Source of the DNA: Cardiocondyla obscurior
Taxonomy: Eukaryota > Arthropoda > Insecta > Hymenoptera > Formicidae
Direction of reading: 5' to 3'
NCBI RefSeq assembly: GCF_019399895.1
Contig: NC_091885.1
Span: forward strand, 1,090,501 to 1,154,500
DNA length: 64,000 bases
Part shown: piece by piece, positions 1 through 14,221 of the stretch
Layout of the letters: the number at the start of each line of letters is the position of its first letter
Numbering within the stretch: the stretch's first letter is position 1
Made by a program: the position numbers and the translations under genes
Notes under the pieces: model-generated
The model's input: only the letters and a program-made list of their open reading frames with translations
Databases searched by the model: none
Told to the model about the DNA's origin: nothing

Positions 1-1073
1 GACGAAAAGCCGACAGGCCGGCGAAACTTGGCACGACGACAGCCTCCTCGAGCCTCCTACAACGATCTTAAAACTCACCCCCCATTTCTATCCTGGCACT
101 CTTCCTTTAGCCTCCAACGAGCATCCCCGGGTCTCTTTCTCTTTTTCCGTCCTCGGCGTAGACCCGCGATGGCCTCGGCGGCGCTCAGTTACGGCTTAAG
201 ACTTACGACGCCGTAATATTTATCGCGTTTCGACGGCTTTATGCACACTTAAACTTTAACGCCCGCGCGTCGCTCGGGCAAATATCGTACTCCTCGCGGG
301 CGAAAACGTGCGTCCGCGCTCGCCTCCCTTTTTCTCTTTTCTCGGGTCGCCCGGCAAAGACAAGGTGAGAAATAACGGCGCCGGGTCTTTCATTCCGGAT
401 TCTGCAACTTAGCACTTTTCACGTCTCGGCGTCGTGTCAGAGGAGCGCGGCGTCGTGATACCGACCTCCGCGTGCAATTTAACTCTCTCTCGCATTAGCA
501 AAACCAATCGTCGCGCAATTTTGCTTCAGACGTTCGATATTCAAGGCAATAGGTATACCTATACGTATCCCGGCGGTCGACAATCATAAACGTGCATATA
601 CTTCAATAACGCGATTACATAAAATTTTTTTTTTCCTTTTTTTTTTTTTTACGAGCACATTGATATAAAACTGTTATTTATATCGCGTAAAAAGTAATTA
701 TTTTTCCAATCAAAATTGCTTCGTAGGCTCTTATTATGCGCTTTATATTTGTCGGCGCCCGACAACGCGAAATGCAAAATTATTAAATTCTATTAATAAC
801 ATTTCATCCGGCGAATTACACGTCCGCTTTTAAATATATCTCCTATATTGAATTGTTAACGACGTACGCGAAATTATTTTTGTTTCGCGCAATGTAACGT
901 TAACTTCCGCACGGGCGGATAACCGTTTGAGGAATTAACTGAAGAATAAATGCGCTTAATTTGCGCGTTGCAGTTTCACATCTCGACTATTTTCTTTCTG
1001 CAATAATTCCCAAAATCCGTTCACCGCAACCCACCACTTTGCCGTTCACGAATTATATTCATTTGCTAACGGA

Positions 1074-1094
1074 GGGGCGGGAGGGAGGGGAGGG
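1074..1094 (+). other. G-quadruplex-type G-run cluster
   Basis: Five runs of three or four G are separated by single bases (C, A, A, A). This fits the classical four-run G-quadruplex pattern with one-base loops. It lies in intron 4, on the strand opposite the transcript, so the RNA would carry C-runs. Confidence 0.7.
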
Positions 1095-1468
1095 TGGTAC
1101 ACTGTGTGTTGTGGCGAAATAATTATAAGACGATTACGTCTGCCAATAGCGGGGCGAGTCCCACGTAATCGTGTCTACCTTCCTTCGTCGAATCGCCTGC
1201 GCTGAGGTGAGTTAATATCCAACTCGGAGCCACTATGTACTATGGTATCGCCCACTTTGACCGTATGATAATCCTATTGCAACGGATATCGCATCTGGCG
1301 TGTGCTTGAGATAATTAGATACGCTTCCTTTGATCCTCGTAAGAACGACGTACGCACCTACACGCACGACCGCATAGATTGTGCATTCGCCGCGAATTAA
1401 ATTCATCAGTCCCCCGAAACGTCACGCGGAAATCACGTGTCGCGATTATCAGTCAGAGATATAATTGG

Positions 1469-1500
1469 AGATATAGAGAGAGAGAAAGAGGGAGAGAAAG
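1469..1500 (+). repeat. GA-rich purine tract
   Basis: About 32 nt of mostly AG units with interruptions, in intron 4. Confidence 0.85.
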
Positions 1501-2861
1501 TCCACAAAAAAAATGTTACCGCGACAATATCTGTATATTGCTCCATTCCGTTTCTCCATTTACTATTTTGTTATACTTCTGCTTTGTCACGAGACAAATC
1601 TGTTGTATTTGCAATATTATCGGCTCTGTATATCTGTATCATTGTTGTATTGCGTAGCGCAGTTGATAAAAGAGTGCGTTCAGAGAAATCGCAGGATGCA
1701 CACAGATCAAATAACAGAAGAATAACAGACAAACAAAAAAAGAGGGCAGATGACGTTTTCATGCGCAGATTATTGATGAATTTGTAACTCCGCGCGAGCA
1801 CGTACGTACGTTTGATGGCGCAATCAAATAAAGAGCTGAACGATTAATCAATCAAACTGTTATTCGTTTACCCGCTTGAACTGGTCAGTGGAGCAAACGA
1901 TTATCTGTTTGTCCATCTAATCAATGAAGCGATTATATGCCTGTTTTTATCTATTACGAGATAACGAAAAAAAAAAAATCTGAAATACGCGAATATAAAT
2001 AATTGAAACGGAAGGATCACTTGAATGAATACGAACAGACTTTAAAAATTTAATATTCCCCGTTCTATTATCTTATTCATCAAAGTAATGATTTTTCAGA
2101 CGACTTTAATACCCGCGTTTGTATAATAAGTGTTTCCAGAACTAGAAATTTTTTTATTATAATGTAGCAATTCGGAAAAGGAGAGGATATAACTATACTA
2201 AATTAAATTAAATTTATATTTGCTTTAATTCCTTTGATTTTGTAGTACAAATTAAATTAATTAAAAAAGATTAATACAATAATATTGGACGTTTTCAAAT
2301 TGTTCCTTTCATCACTTTTGATCTCAATCAACGCGATTCTTTTTAACACGGTTGTCGGCATCATCCTTTATATTTTTCCACTCGTTTGAATTCTATTAAA
2401 GATCGGCCGTGCCGACGGTACGAGACTGACATTAGGTAATTACCGGCTAGTAGATTGTCTTGCGAGTAATACTGAATCTCAGTAGCACTTGCAAACTTGT
2501 ACGATGCTGTAATCTGATATCGCCAGCACTCCGGCGGTGAGTTGCCGTTAATTTCGCGAACTAATCGGTCCATTGAAGCTAGATGAACGTGTAAAGCGGT
2601 AGTGAATTCACAGTTAGAGCGAGCCCTCGGCGGACTCGTCAAGGATGATGGAATATCACGAAAGATAACGGCAAGTATCGACTGCTCGTTTCCCTCCGTA
2701 AGGCTACGCGGTCGTTCTTCTCTTTCTCTCTGTCCCGCTTGCGGCACGCTGCTGCCGAACTCGACCAGCGCCGTAGTCTTTAGTCGAGTTACCAAAGGGG
2801 TAGTAGACGACGCGGTCGCGTTCAAAGCATTATTAATTAAACGCGACACCGGCCCACTCAC

Positions 2862-2997
2862 CTATGACCTCCATTCTCGCCTCGGCGCTGACTGTGTTAA
2901 AGCTCGGCCCTTCTCCGTTAACTTCGCATTTGTATACGCCGCTGGCATGGAGATTTGCGTCTTGCAGCATCACTGTGTGATCATCCGAGCGAGCTCT
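2862..2997 (-). CDS. beat-family gene, coding exon 4 (C-terminal half of Ig domain 1)
   Basis: This 136-nt exon is entered in phase 0 and encodes 45 residues beginning RARSDDHTVMLQDANLHASG and then V-Y-K-C-E-V. It ends with P-S-F-x-T-V-S-x-E-A-R-M-E-V-I plus one base. Y-K-C carries the second Ig cysteine (residue 106 of the spliced product), in an A-S-G-V-Y-K-C variant of the usual D-x-G-x-Y-x-C. The block C-E-V-x-x-E-x-P-S-F-x-T-V-S is diagnostic of beat proteins. The acceptor is CTGTTTCAG and the donor is ATAG|GTGAGTGG (phase 1). Phase 1 introns therefore flank the whole Ig1 module. No N-x-S/T sequon occurs in the visible mature part. The following exon, expected to carry Ig domain 2, was not found down to position 1, so the gene continues off the left edge. 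Confidence 0.95.
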
Positions 2998-4560
2998 CTG
3001 AAACAGAAGGCGGCGACTTCTTACATGCGCAATAATAGGTTCGGAAAAAAAAAAAATATATACCAAGAAGTATCGTTAAAATAAAAAATACCGACTCGCG
3101 GACAGATATATAAATTGCGAACAAATAAAGTACATTAAAAGTAAATGAAGCGAGCACGTATATCGCGGGAGTTGCGTTTAAATGGCGAGGAGACATTTAT
3201 TATTTTCGTATTGTGTTAGAATTTATTTGGAAACCGGAATACTCGTCAATTGTTGAAGAAACGGAAATATAAATATTTGAGGGCTTTAACAGTTGAAAAT
3301 AAGCTGCGTTTAAAAAGTGGTATAAAAGTTGTACGTCAAAAATACATGAGGCAAACGAAACGGTAAAAGGCGAATATTATTGCCGACAGTGCAATTAATT
3401 TTTAAAACCAGGTCTTTTATCGCGAGCTATTATTAAGACTGTGGTATAAAAGTTTGATAATATCGTGAATGAAGGCGGATTATAAAATTTCGATGAGGAG
3501 ATATATTTAAAATATGTCTGCGGAGAACGTGATGGTAAAAGATGGACTTGACGGACTTTGCGATTCTTCCGAGCTATTTGACGGCGTTTAGTCGTGGTAT
3601 AATTCGTGTCATTACGGTAGAGCGGATCGGCGGGACATCGACTTTACGAGTCATTTAGTTTTTAGAGCAATGAATCGTGCCGGAGCAGTTACGTTGTTAC
3701 AAATGGCGGCCGCAGATCGCGCATGATTACGAAGTTGTTTTCTTTTTCTCGTGGATCTTGCGCGATCTCCGACTTTAAAAGACTCCCTTCTCGCGTTCGC
3801 TTTTTATTTTTATTATTATTACTTTTTATTTTTAAATTGTATTACAAGGCTCGTATATTATGCTCTGGTCAAACTTATGCGCCAGTTGAGAAAAGAAATT
3901 AACAGGCAAATTGAACTTTTAGGACTTTTATGAATTGTTTAAAGAGTCTTATCCAGGGACAGATCTATCAGAAAATTTTTTGATATAATTAAAAACGTTA
4001 ACGTAAAATTAATGTTGTATAGAGAATTCTTTCTGCGTCAGACGTAATCGTACAAATGCCGAAAAAGCTCCGCATTATGTTAAATTTTTTATGCAAGTAG
4101 AAAATGTCGCGCCAACAAAGTTGATTATTTTTTTTCCCCGTCGATTTTCAAATGTAGAATTCTTTTAAATTAAAAAAAAAGCACGGATGAGAAAAATGTA
4201 GCTTGAGAAATAAAATGAAGCTAGTGAATTCGATATTGGAACAATATCGGTGGGTAAATATCAAGAAAGTTCTGCTTTCTCTCCCAAATGAATTGCAAAT
4301 ATTCTTTTCCTCATAGCTTTGAATCAACATGGTCGACCTATTATATAATTATCGCACAATAATTTAATTCAATTACGGCGCAAGGAATTGAGCTGTTGCA
4401 AATCTAAAAAAGCAATTTTGTCCATCTATCTAAAAGGCAAATATGGAAATTCAATTTTATATAGAACGATCCGGCTGGCACTTGGATCGTATATAAAGAA
4501 ATATATATGCGCACTTAAACGAGCGAGCAAATATACGCGCTTATTCCATTTATAACGGCA

Positions 4561-4593
4561 CATATACATATACATATATACATATATATGTAT
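4561..4593 (+). repeat. CATATA/TATA microsatellite
   Basis: Alternating CATATA and TATA units in intron 3. Confidence 0.85.
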
Positions 4594-7564
4594 CGCGCAT
4601 CTCGCCGTAGTCGGTCTATAGTAGGTCGGTGCAACGAGTTTAAGAATTATGCGGCGCAGAAGCGAGTCTTTGGGTGTTCACGAAGCGGAAAATTGGAACA
4701 CTTCTTTGCTATTCGAGTTTATGGAAAATACACTGCAGATATGTTCACTATGACAACTTGCCAGTTTCGCGACGGAACTTAAAAGCTTTCAAAACTGATG
4801 TTCGAAGCAACGAATCCGATTTGCCTCCGTGATAGATTTTAATAATTGCACTGATTGCAACGCATCCCGTATAATAATACTTTTAATAATAAATAATTCA
4901 AAGTAAGCGCGTTAAGATCGATTTACACATATCCGTTCCGCTTTCGTTCCACACCGGTAAAATCGAATTCAACTATTTACGCATATTCGTATCGTATTCT
5001 GCCATCCGAATGCTTTATAGTGCTGCTGACTGACGCTAAATGACACTCGAATATTGTCAATCGGACATAATTAAAACATAAAAATCTTATAAAAATTGTA
5101 TTTAATAATTAATTTGGTTCTCCAAAATGGTTCAGGATTTAATTTGAAATAGATATATCCTTTTCGTTGCTATAATTTATTCGTGCAATCTTTTATTTTC
5201 AACCTAATTTTATTGCAAAATATAAAGAATTACCGAAAATGTAGCGCTTGAAATGTCTCGTAATGTGTCGTAGCGTAAACGAAAATTTTTTTCGCCACGT
5301 ACTTATTTATACTTCGCTAACAGACCTTCCGCAATGTTCGCTCGACTGCCGAAATCGCTGGGCAAACCGGTTCTTGCCGTCCGCCACCCGTGCGTCCTCC
5401 ACCTTGCGAATTTCGAGCGCAAGGTGCCGGTCAGATGTAAACACACGCACGCACTCACCCTACCGCGGCGATCCGTGGGTTCGTCGAACGCCTCGTAAGA
5501 TCGGCACACAACAGTAGACTAATACGCGACGAAAAACGTTCAGATATCTAGCTTTTCTAGCTCGTTATCGGCTAATAATAATTATGTAACATCTAGTACG
5601 TTTTGGGTGTTACATTTCTGGCTCAGTGCGGAACGGTTTTGTTAGACAGCCGCGGGATAAACTACGGATCGGCTGGCTGATCGTTAGATAATGGTTAGGC
5701 TCAATTTCCGCTCGGATAGTAAGTTTGAAAACACGCGGATAGTGGGATGAGTACGCTGATTCATTGTTGTAGAAACGTCTATTTGTCGATAAATTATCGA
5801 GAGGCTTATCCTGAAATACCTAACGTGAACGATCGCAGAATTATATTGGATCGAATGAAAGAAGAATGTACGTTGTAGAGAAACGGTGGGAAAGATAAAC
5901 GCCGTTACCGATAGAAAGGCATCGCGCCGCGGTACCCTGATGCGGGAGAAATCCGCGGTATCCGAAAACTTTTCAGGAAATACTTTTCATGGGTGCGATA
6001 AAACTTTGCGGAACCGTGAGAAAGTAAGTAAGCACTGTCTTTCGACGTTCAGCCAAACATCTTTAAAGATAGCGAAAGTGTCGAAATTGCTATGAATACG
6101 TAAACGTGTGGATGCTAATAAATTAATATAACAAAATTAATAAGTTACTTTACTTTTTATTAATAATCTCATATTTTATTTATTACGTAAATAGCGCGCC
6201 AGATCGATTAAATTACATTAATAGTATTTCTTAATCACATTAAATCGTTCTTTAAAGATGATTCGGTACATTTGAAATAAAAAATAAAAATCGATTTATC
6301 TTTAAGCGCAGATAAGAAATATTATAATATATAACAAAGTCTCGCGACAGGTTTATAGAAATTACAGTATATTAACAAGAAAGAATATGTATCTTTAAAA
6401 TTCTACATTTTTAATTATTCACTTTAATGTAACATTTAAAATTAGAATCGTTTCTTTTCTTTTGCTAGTTTAATTAAAAAAAAAAAAAAAAATAGAAAAG
6501 AAAACGCAGACATTTTTATTAATATCGCAGTGCTTACTTCGGCTTGCATTATCAGTTGTATTTTCTAACGATGAGAATACCGAGAACGAGTCTGTTATAA
6601 GTGGAACATATCAACTTCGCGATCTTTACGAGAAAATTCAAGAGGGTGAAAGTAGGATCGAAAAGTCGGAAGGGTCGAACATAAGGGAAAGAAGGTCGAG
6701 TAATACGTTCCTACGTTCCGGGGAAATTTTATTACCGGCAGTAACACGTTCAGAGATTTTTCCTAGCAATAGGAAAGTACAAACGCGGGGGTTCCAAGAG
6801 GAACGGAAATGCGAGAAAGGGAGGCGGCTCCCCCGGCCGCGATCACGTGGAGGAAGTCACGAAGTATAAACGACGTGGTTCCTGCGCAACAACGTTGACG
6901 TTTATCTCGTAGTAAAGGCGCTGTCGGACATAGAGTTCTTACGCCGACAAATCAATTTACGTCCCTCGAGAAAAGTTTCGCGAAAACAAGAGGGGAAATG
7001 ACGGCGGGTGGTAGAGACCGTGAGAATCGTATTACCGCCGACAATATTTCCCACCGGTAGCAACTCGTTCCTCAAACGTTTCACTTCTGTTCGGAAATGA
7101 TAAGCTGGAGGGGTCAAGGTGGGCATACATTCATCTCGAGAAAGTTCGGAACGATCAATTCAAGTCGATCGGTATCGACACTCCATTTTCGCTAATCCGG
7201 TTTTAACGTAATGAAAAAGTAAACCGTCCGTTTGATTTATATTAAAGAATTAAGATTGATCGATTAGCCGCATTAATAACTCGCGAGCCTGTGGGTAACT
7301 GCAAATTTTGTTGCAAAAAAAAAGAAAAAGAAAAAAAATAAAATAAAATCTCATAACAGCGAACTTCTGTTATACGTATAACAAAGGTAAAGTGCGTTCG
7401 AGCTTAGCTAGAAGAGGGAGTCCATAAACTAGCGGTTTACTGGATCGAATCGAAAAAGCAGTCGACAGCGAAGAGAGAAACGCGCGATAACTTCCTCAAA
7501 GCATCCGAGATTGTTTGTTGGCATCGCTACGGAAGTTTCGCGGGAACTTGAACGAAGGGGAGTC

Positions 7565-7653
7565 AGATAGATAGATAGATAGATGGAGAAATAGATAGAT
7601 AGGCAACGAGAGAGGAGATAGAGAGAGAGAGAGAGGAAAGGAGGAAAAGAGGA
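7565..7653 (+). repeat. GATA microsatellite followed by GA-rich tract
   Basis: Five AGAT units are followed by a second short ATAG run and then about 40 nt of nearly pure GA. It lies in intron 3. Confidence 0.95.
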
Positions 7654-10600
7654 TGGATTAAGAAAGATAGAAAGTTTATCTAGAAAATAGGTGCACACTT
7701 CTAGCACATCGCGAGAGATCCAGCTGTTGATTCGTTCTCGATGAAATTTCAGACTCGAGTTGGCAGGTAATTTCAAAGCCGCGCGTTACTTCCTCTTCCT
7801 CCACCGTCTCTATATCTTTCTCTCTCTTCCTCTCTTTCGTTCTCGCTATTTCTCTCTTTCTCACACTTTTCCCCAATTCTCTCTTTCTTGCTTACTTTAT
7901 ATCTATGCGTCTTCTTTTCTCAACTACGTTCCTACGTAGCTCATCTTTTTCATCATTTTTCCAAGCACCTCGGAATCTCTCTCGGTTTTACGGCAAATTA
8001 GCAAGCGCCATTCAAGCCATGCATCCGTGCCCGATGAAGGTAAACGCGATTACGCGAACGGGTGAGGTGAAAACAATTTTTACATTAGTTGCCCTTTCAC
8101 GCGTCTGAAAAATCTAGGAAAATCCTTCCGGAACTGCCTTAGACTGCGAGATTCGTTAATGCTACTTTATTATCCGCATTATTTGCTATGGGAATATTAG
8201 GATAGGATATGCATGAAATGATTGCAGAACGAGAAAAATGATGTTAATTCAAGTTCTCCGGTTGAGTCGTTTTCTTTCAAACTGCCAATAGTTAAAAAAA
8301 AAAAAGAAAAGAAAAGAAAATGCAACATCCACAGTAATTTCAAGAGGGAAAAATAAAAACGCACAGAGATATTAATGATATAAATATTTCGGGTAATTTT
8401 TTATTATAATAATTTTAATGTAAAAACATCTAAAAAAGTAAGTTACGAACTGATATTTAAATAGTTTATCATATGCATTTTTTTCTTATACTTTCTCTAC
8501 AAATTTTTTATCGTAAATTTTGCGGAATAAAAGATAAGTATTTTCACTTATTAAAAAAAAAAAAAAAAAAATGACCCAGTGATATTATTTCAGAAGCACG
8601 TTTTTTTATCAAGATTCGCCGTAAATATTTTACGTCAATTATTATTTTATTATAATTGACATTATTTTATTAATTGTGTTTAAAAAATTTATATTAGAAC
8701 GCACGATGCACTATTTTACTTCTCGCAGTAGTTAGAATAATTTGGTAGTCGATCAAAGAGACGCGTGCTAAACTAGCGAAAATTAATTTTAACCGAAGGA
8801 AGATTAAAGTGATAATTATTCATAATATAGCCAAGTTAAAGACGAGCTGATTATTGATCAGCTTCGAAAAATATAATTTGCGATTTAATAGTAAGTTCGC
8901 CGTGAAAAAAAGTTACAAATAGATTTAGAAAAATGATGGACGGGCCGACGTTCGGAGAAGGTATTTATAATAAAGAATAGCGGAGTACTTTGCAGTTCCT
9001 TTTGTTCGTTCCGCGATTAACGACGTCATATCCTGTTAAATTTGCGTGGTCCCTCACACTTTAATACACGTTAGAAATCAGACATGAACGGCAGCGGCGA
9101 GTAGACACGATCGCTTTTGTCCACGAAGAATTTTCTTCGCTGATATCGGGGGAACTATTGGACCGAGCCAGATTAATAGTCCGCTATCCAATACAGAAGG
9201 CTCGAAAGATCGGCGGCTGGGCGGGCACGGGGGATGAACCGATTCGCCTCACGTAATGCTCGTTACACGTCGGACGATATTAACGAGCACCAAGGAGGGC
9301 GGAACTTTCGTGCCATCGAAAACGTGAATCGGAAGCGGACGCATCGTCTCGAGAATCGAGACGATCCTTCGCAGCGCACGATCCGTCGCGGGGATGTCAG
9401 ATCTGTATTTTACAAATATGATGGCTCACGATCGTATCAAGTATAACCGATTTTTCAATGAAATTGACCCGAGCCCGCGAGCCCGTACGTCGCGCGAAGT
9501 CCAGATCTGTATATAGTATTTTTTTTATTAGCGATAAATATCAAACTTTTATTCGAATAAAAATTTTATTTAAAAAATCGTTATTGTTTGATGCATTAAA
9601 AAAGAAAAAAAAATATATAATATTACTTTTTAATATTAATAATTTAATATTAATAATACATTCTAAATTAATTTGCAAATAAAGAAATTATCGTTTGATA
9701 CTATCGAACTAAAATATTTTATATTTATCATTACTTTTGATATACACGAATGGGGACTTGAAAAAATTCTTGGATGAAAACTGGCACACTAAATTTTAAA
9801 TACTTTTTTTTTTTTTGCTTATTGGTGATTAAATCTTAAATCACATTTATACCCGCGAGATACGCGACGTTTCTGATAGTCAGCCGAGCTCCGTTATATC
9901 TTGTTACATTTCGTAACTCTTCGTTACGGTTTTTTTTTTATTTCTTCTTTTTTTTTGTCATTAGTAGTTTCTCTACTGTGGAATTTAAAAGAAAATAGTA
10001 CACGCGTATTTCCAGTTCCTGTTATTTCTCGTTTTTTCTTTGCGTTGCGCATTTCCGCGTTCCCATTACGATGGTCCTTTCTATTATAGTGCAACGGCGC
10101 AATACCACGATCGCGTATAACGCGCCACTCTCCATAACTAAGCCCATCTACGACGCGATGGGTAGTCGCGTTTTATTTTTATTATAGCTTTGAGTGTGAC
10201 ACTTTATTATTGCGCGACTTTGTTCGTACATACACATGCAGAATCGCGGAGCACGCGTCGCGTTACCTTCCCGCGACCCAGAATAAATTGAAATATGTTA
10301 CGCAAATCTCGCACACGCCCGACATGATGCTTCCAGCCCGATTCGACACGCTCTTCCTTTTCACGATGTCCACGCTACTTTTCTGCCCCCGTATCCCGTG
10401 AACGGTACGAGTTTCACTTTAGCCCTTTCTCGGGAAGCGACGATACGATTTCTTCACAGTCGAACGAGCAATTCCCCGTAAACTCGGTTACCTTCGACGA
10501 TTCAATACGCCATGTGAACGTGGCGTACTTCCCCTATCGGTGTAAATGTCGCCGAACGATTTTTCAGTTACTAAACTGCTGTCCGATAATTGCGGGATGT

Positions 10601-13359
10601 TCATTTCTCGACACGGGGATATTATAAAGTTTAATACCGGCCCAATTAGGACGACATACATTTTACGACTACTAATTGAAAACACGAATCGGAAATAACT
10701 TATAGGAAATAATCAATGAATATTTAGTAAAATAATAAATAATGAATACTTTTTTTTTTTTTTCTTGGCCATTTTATGTAATTTTTCTTATAAAATTAAT
10801 AAGAAATTTCTCTAACGAAAGTGTCCGAATTTTACTCTATGATATCTTACAATATTTTTAAATTAAAAGACGGAAAGAATTCTAGTTTTCATAATTTGAA
10901 ATATTTTATAATATTCAGAATCTTAAAAAAGACGCACTCGACGTACTCAACCACAAAGCGTCCTACGTCAAAGCGAGTATGTAATCGTAAAAGTAATTGC
11001 GTTTTACAGCTTGTCCTGTTGCGCGCAACACAAAAGGATCTTGTCTATAGATATTAAAATGTAAGACAAGAAAACGAAGAGAGAAAAAGAGAAAGGGATG
11101 GAAAGAGGAGAAAAAAGTAGAACAAGTTTATATACTTATCCATCTTATTTTTTATCTTGCTTCATATAAAGTGTTGACACTAAACATGGGCGAACTTGAT
11201 GGAAGAAAAAATTGCAATATCATAAGATCAAGAAAATTATACTAAAACAAGAACTTTCATGCTAAAAAGAATCGCTTATAAATGCAAATAAATAGGGTAA
11301 AAAAAATAAGAAAATTCTATACATCGTGCGTTTTTCCCATATTGAATAAGATCGGGCGGGTATCAAAAAATTTGACTCATACATATTTATGAACAAAACA
11401 TTCCACTTGTTAAAATTTTTCTGTTATCTCTCAGATTTTATAAATTATGAGAAACCTCTTTTTCACATATTGTACGCAATTTAGATTTTTTTGTGCGTGC
11501 ACGTGTTTATGTATAAATTATAAATCGCTGCGTGGAAAATAGTATTGTACAGTAATTTCTTGAATATATTATTTTAAACTTAAAAAAAAAAAATTGAACA
11601 AATCGAGACTGAATGGTTGAGCTTTAAATTCCTGTCAAACAAGCGAGTTAGAAAAAAATAAATAAAATAATAATAAAATAAAATTTATAGATATAAATTT
11701 TGCAATAACTCGATTTTTTTATTTTGTGGACGCGTAATTACATTAGCGATATTGCGTGTCCGTTAAAATCGGTCAACCGGCTTTTTTTTTTTTCAATGAA
11801 CGTATTCGCGACCTACATTTATCGCGTCACGGTGGCACGTGGGGGTGCATCGCCCTAGTGCAATCTCTTTTCGCAAAGATCTCTGAATTCAGCCTCATCT
11901 ACTTCGTAATATAAAGAGTAGATTGGTGCCGCTAAATCTTTGCGGAAAGCCGTAAAACTTGAGCGCTCCCGCGTACGTTGTTGAGCACAATGGCGGTCTA
12001 TGATATATGATGCACATTCCCCCGCACACGTATATATGAACCACATCGGGCCCTGATAGTGTACCCTGGTTCATTTTTTGCTAACTCTATATAAACCGGG
12101 ACAAAAGATTGAAAAACATACGAGGCAATTTTTTTTTCCGTGCTTCCCGTCCAAATTATCTCGCCCGTGATTTCCCGACTGGTTATTTCTTAATATTGGG
12201 ATAATTAATAAATTAATAAACGAAGAAGAAAAGATTCTTAACTTGGCGCGTGTAATGAAATATTGTTATATTATGAAAGACTAGGGTTTATTACACTTTT
12301 GTTTTCGGAGGATTATGTTACGTGTCTACGTGGATATAAAATTAATATTATTTTTGGCAATGTTAGAGTTAACGGGAAGAAATTTCTTTGCAACACAATA
12401 ATTCCGCGATATTGTGCGCCACCGTAGTCCACACAAACGTCGAATTAATCTTCAATTCTTTTCGGATTATACGGTAAACGATATTTTTCTTTGATGAACA
12501 AATGTTTTTATTGCTGGCGACAAAGCAACTCGTAAGCTTGCGCGTTAAACTCCTTTACGGGAAGGAACGTTTCCGTTTATCGAGCGACGGGACAAATATT
12601 TTTCAAACGAAGTTTGCTCATCGCTCGCGGTTTCGTTTGCGGGGAAGAACCGATAGTTTTCTTGCCGCTACGATTTCTATAACCTGCAACGTTAGAGCAA
12701 ATCTCACGTTTCCCTTTCTCTCGGTACGTATGCTCGAGCGATTCGAAGATTTTTCCGTGAAATTGGTATCGTAGATCAGGTCGAAAGCTCCACTTTGTTT
12801 GACCCGGAGGCTCTCCAACCTGTTACCCGGCATCTCGGATATATCGACGTTTAAGACATATCTGCAGGAGGTCGCCTCCGAAAAATTTATCGGGTACTAT
12901 CGATAGATTTCGAGATTTGTCTCAAAATTCATCGTCCATGACGTATCGGCGCGATGTGGCGGTCTTCAATTCGATTTATTTGCCTGCGTCGAGTGCGAGT
13001 TTTATTGAATGATTTATTTGAAACAGACGTGAGCGTAAATCTAGGTTTAAACTAATCCGTTACTGTTAAAATATTTCGCATTCCCGGGATTACATACATT
13101 CTTTATCTATGACGCACTCGTTTGCTTTCATTCACAGTTGTCATCTGTCGATTTATCAATTCCATTTCCGTATAGAAAAAAAAGAAAAAAAAAATTATTC
13201 TCTTCGATATTATAACAAAGATGTGATACCTAACAATTATTCCATTAAATCAAGTGCTCTTTGTCAAATAAAAGGATGCTCGATAAAATATTGAGGATTC
13301 AATAGAAACGATAACGTTAAATTTTAAAACAATAGGGCTTGAGAGGGCATCTTACTCAC

Positions 13360-13483
13360 GTCAACTTTAACGCCATTGACGTCATAGATGTGAGGATTTT
13401 TATCTCGTAGTACGTATTTGTAGAATACCTCATGGTCCTTGTACCATGTGATACCATAGAGACTGTCTTTCTCCCGATCATAT
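13360..13483 (-). CDS. beat-family gene, coding exon 3 (Ig domain 1 core)
   Basis: This 124-nt exon completes a split arginine codon and then encodes 41 residues. They begin YDREKDSLYGITWYKDHEVF, continue with Y-K-Y-V-x-R-D, and end in N-G-V-K-V-D. The signature C-x-Y-D-x-E-x-D-x-L-Y-x-x-x-W-Y-K-D-x-x-x-F-Y-x-Y is the hallmark of the first Ig domain of beat proteins. Trp54 is the conserved core tryptophan packed against the Cys40-Cys106 disulfide. The acceptor is CTGTTTCAG and the donor is GAC|GTGAGTAA, giving a phase 0 intron. In Drosophila, Beat proteins on axons bind Sidestep-family receptors and control motor axon defasciculation and partner choice; this is family knowledge. The particular paralogue (I to VII) cannot be fixed from this domain alone. 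Confidence 0.95.
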
Positions 13484-14184
13484 CTGAAACAGGAGATTGA
13501 GCGAGACATTACTAAATGCATTCTGCAGCTGTTTGCTAAGTTACTAGTAAAGGCACCTGAGACATACACTAAGCTCTGAGACAATTCACGAATATTCTCT
13601 ATTGTATCCGATATTCTCGATATAATCAAAACGTTACATTCGGTTCTTTGTTTTGCTAGACACATGATATATGCATATTATGCGTTAATGGTATTGTGCG
13701 TATAAATAAAAATAAATTAATAATACAAATTAATTAAACAGATACAAATTAAAATATAAAAACGCATATCGCGTTTTCTTATTAATTATTAAATCGTAAA
13801 AGGAACGCGCGGATGTTTATGCAGAAAATGCATTTTATTCGTTAAAATTAAAATCGTTATACGCGCCGAATTAAAATGTACAATAGCAATAATATATAAA
13901 ATTCGATATAAAATTATAAATTATCGTGTCTTTTCAAATGTTTTATATTTTGAAAATAATTAATATGCAATCAACACCTAATTAAACGATATAAAACAGC
14001 GTTTTAAGAAATAGCCCGTGCACAAATGATCAATATCGTCTAAAACTTCAACCATCGAGCGCATAAAGAAAGGGTAGCTCGCTCCAAGAATTATTTATCA
14101 GCCCCCAATTATTACCTGGCAAACGAAAAAGCTTCCGAGAACTTTGAATCTTATCGTAAAAGTTACTTCTAAAAACAATTCAAA

Positions 14185-14221
14185 TTTTTTTTTCTTTTAT
14201 TCTTTTTTTTTTTTTTTTTTT
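14185..14221 (+). repeat. poly-T tract
   Basis: T-runs with a few C interruptions, ending in about 19 consecutive T. It lies in intron 2, about 0.7 kb upstream of exon 3 in transcript order. Confidence 0.9.

Larger units (their letters stand above)
1..2861 (-). other. 5' part of intron 4 of the beat-like gene
   Basis: This is non-coding sequence downstream of the phase 1 donor at 2861. I looked on the minus strand for the expected Ig2 exon (motifs like N-C-T-S, P-x-x-L-x-W-x-I-N-G) and did not see it. Contents are a GC-rich start (1-500), a purine (GA) tract at 1469-1500, a G-run cluster at 1074-1094, and otherwise AT-rich sequence. Open frames here have no recognisable domains. Confidence 0.75.
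2998..13359 (-). other. intron 3 of the beat-like gene (10.4 kb)
   Basis: The intron is bounded by GAC|GTGAGTAA and CTGTTTCAG. It is mostly AT-rich with poly-A/T runs (6479-6492, 8551-8569, 10749-10761), a CATATA tract near 4561, and GATA/GA repeats at 7565-7653. More GC-rich stretches occur near 5.3-5.5, 6.7-7.1 and 9.1-9.4 kb. I see no second gene, RNA gene or transposon structure in it. Confidence 0.8.

Noticed and set aside
1207..1215. Strong plus-strand donor GAG|GTGAGTTAA
   Set aside because: About one such 9-mer is expected by chance on two strands of 64 kb, and no coding frame ends there.
2602..3084. 160-codon plus-strand open frame across coding exon 4
   Set aside because: It is the antisense of the beat Ig exon and adjacent intron; the minus strand carries the family motifs and splice sites.
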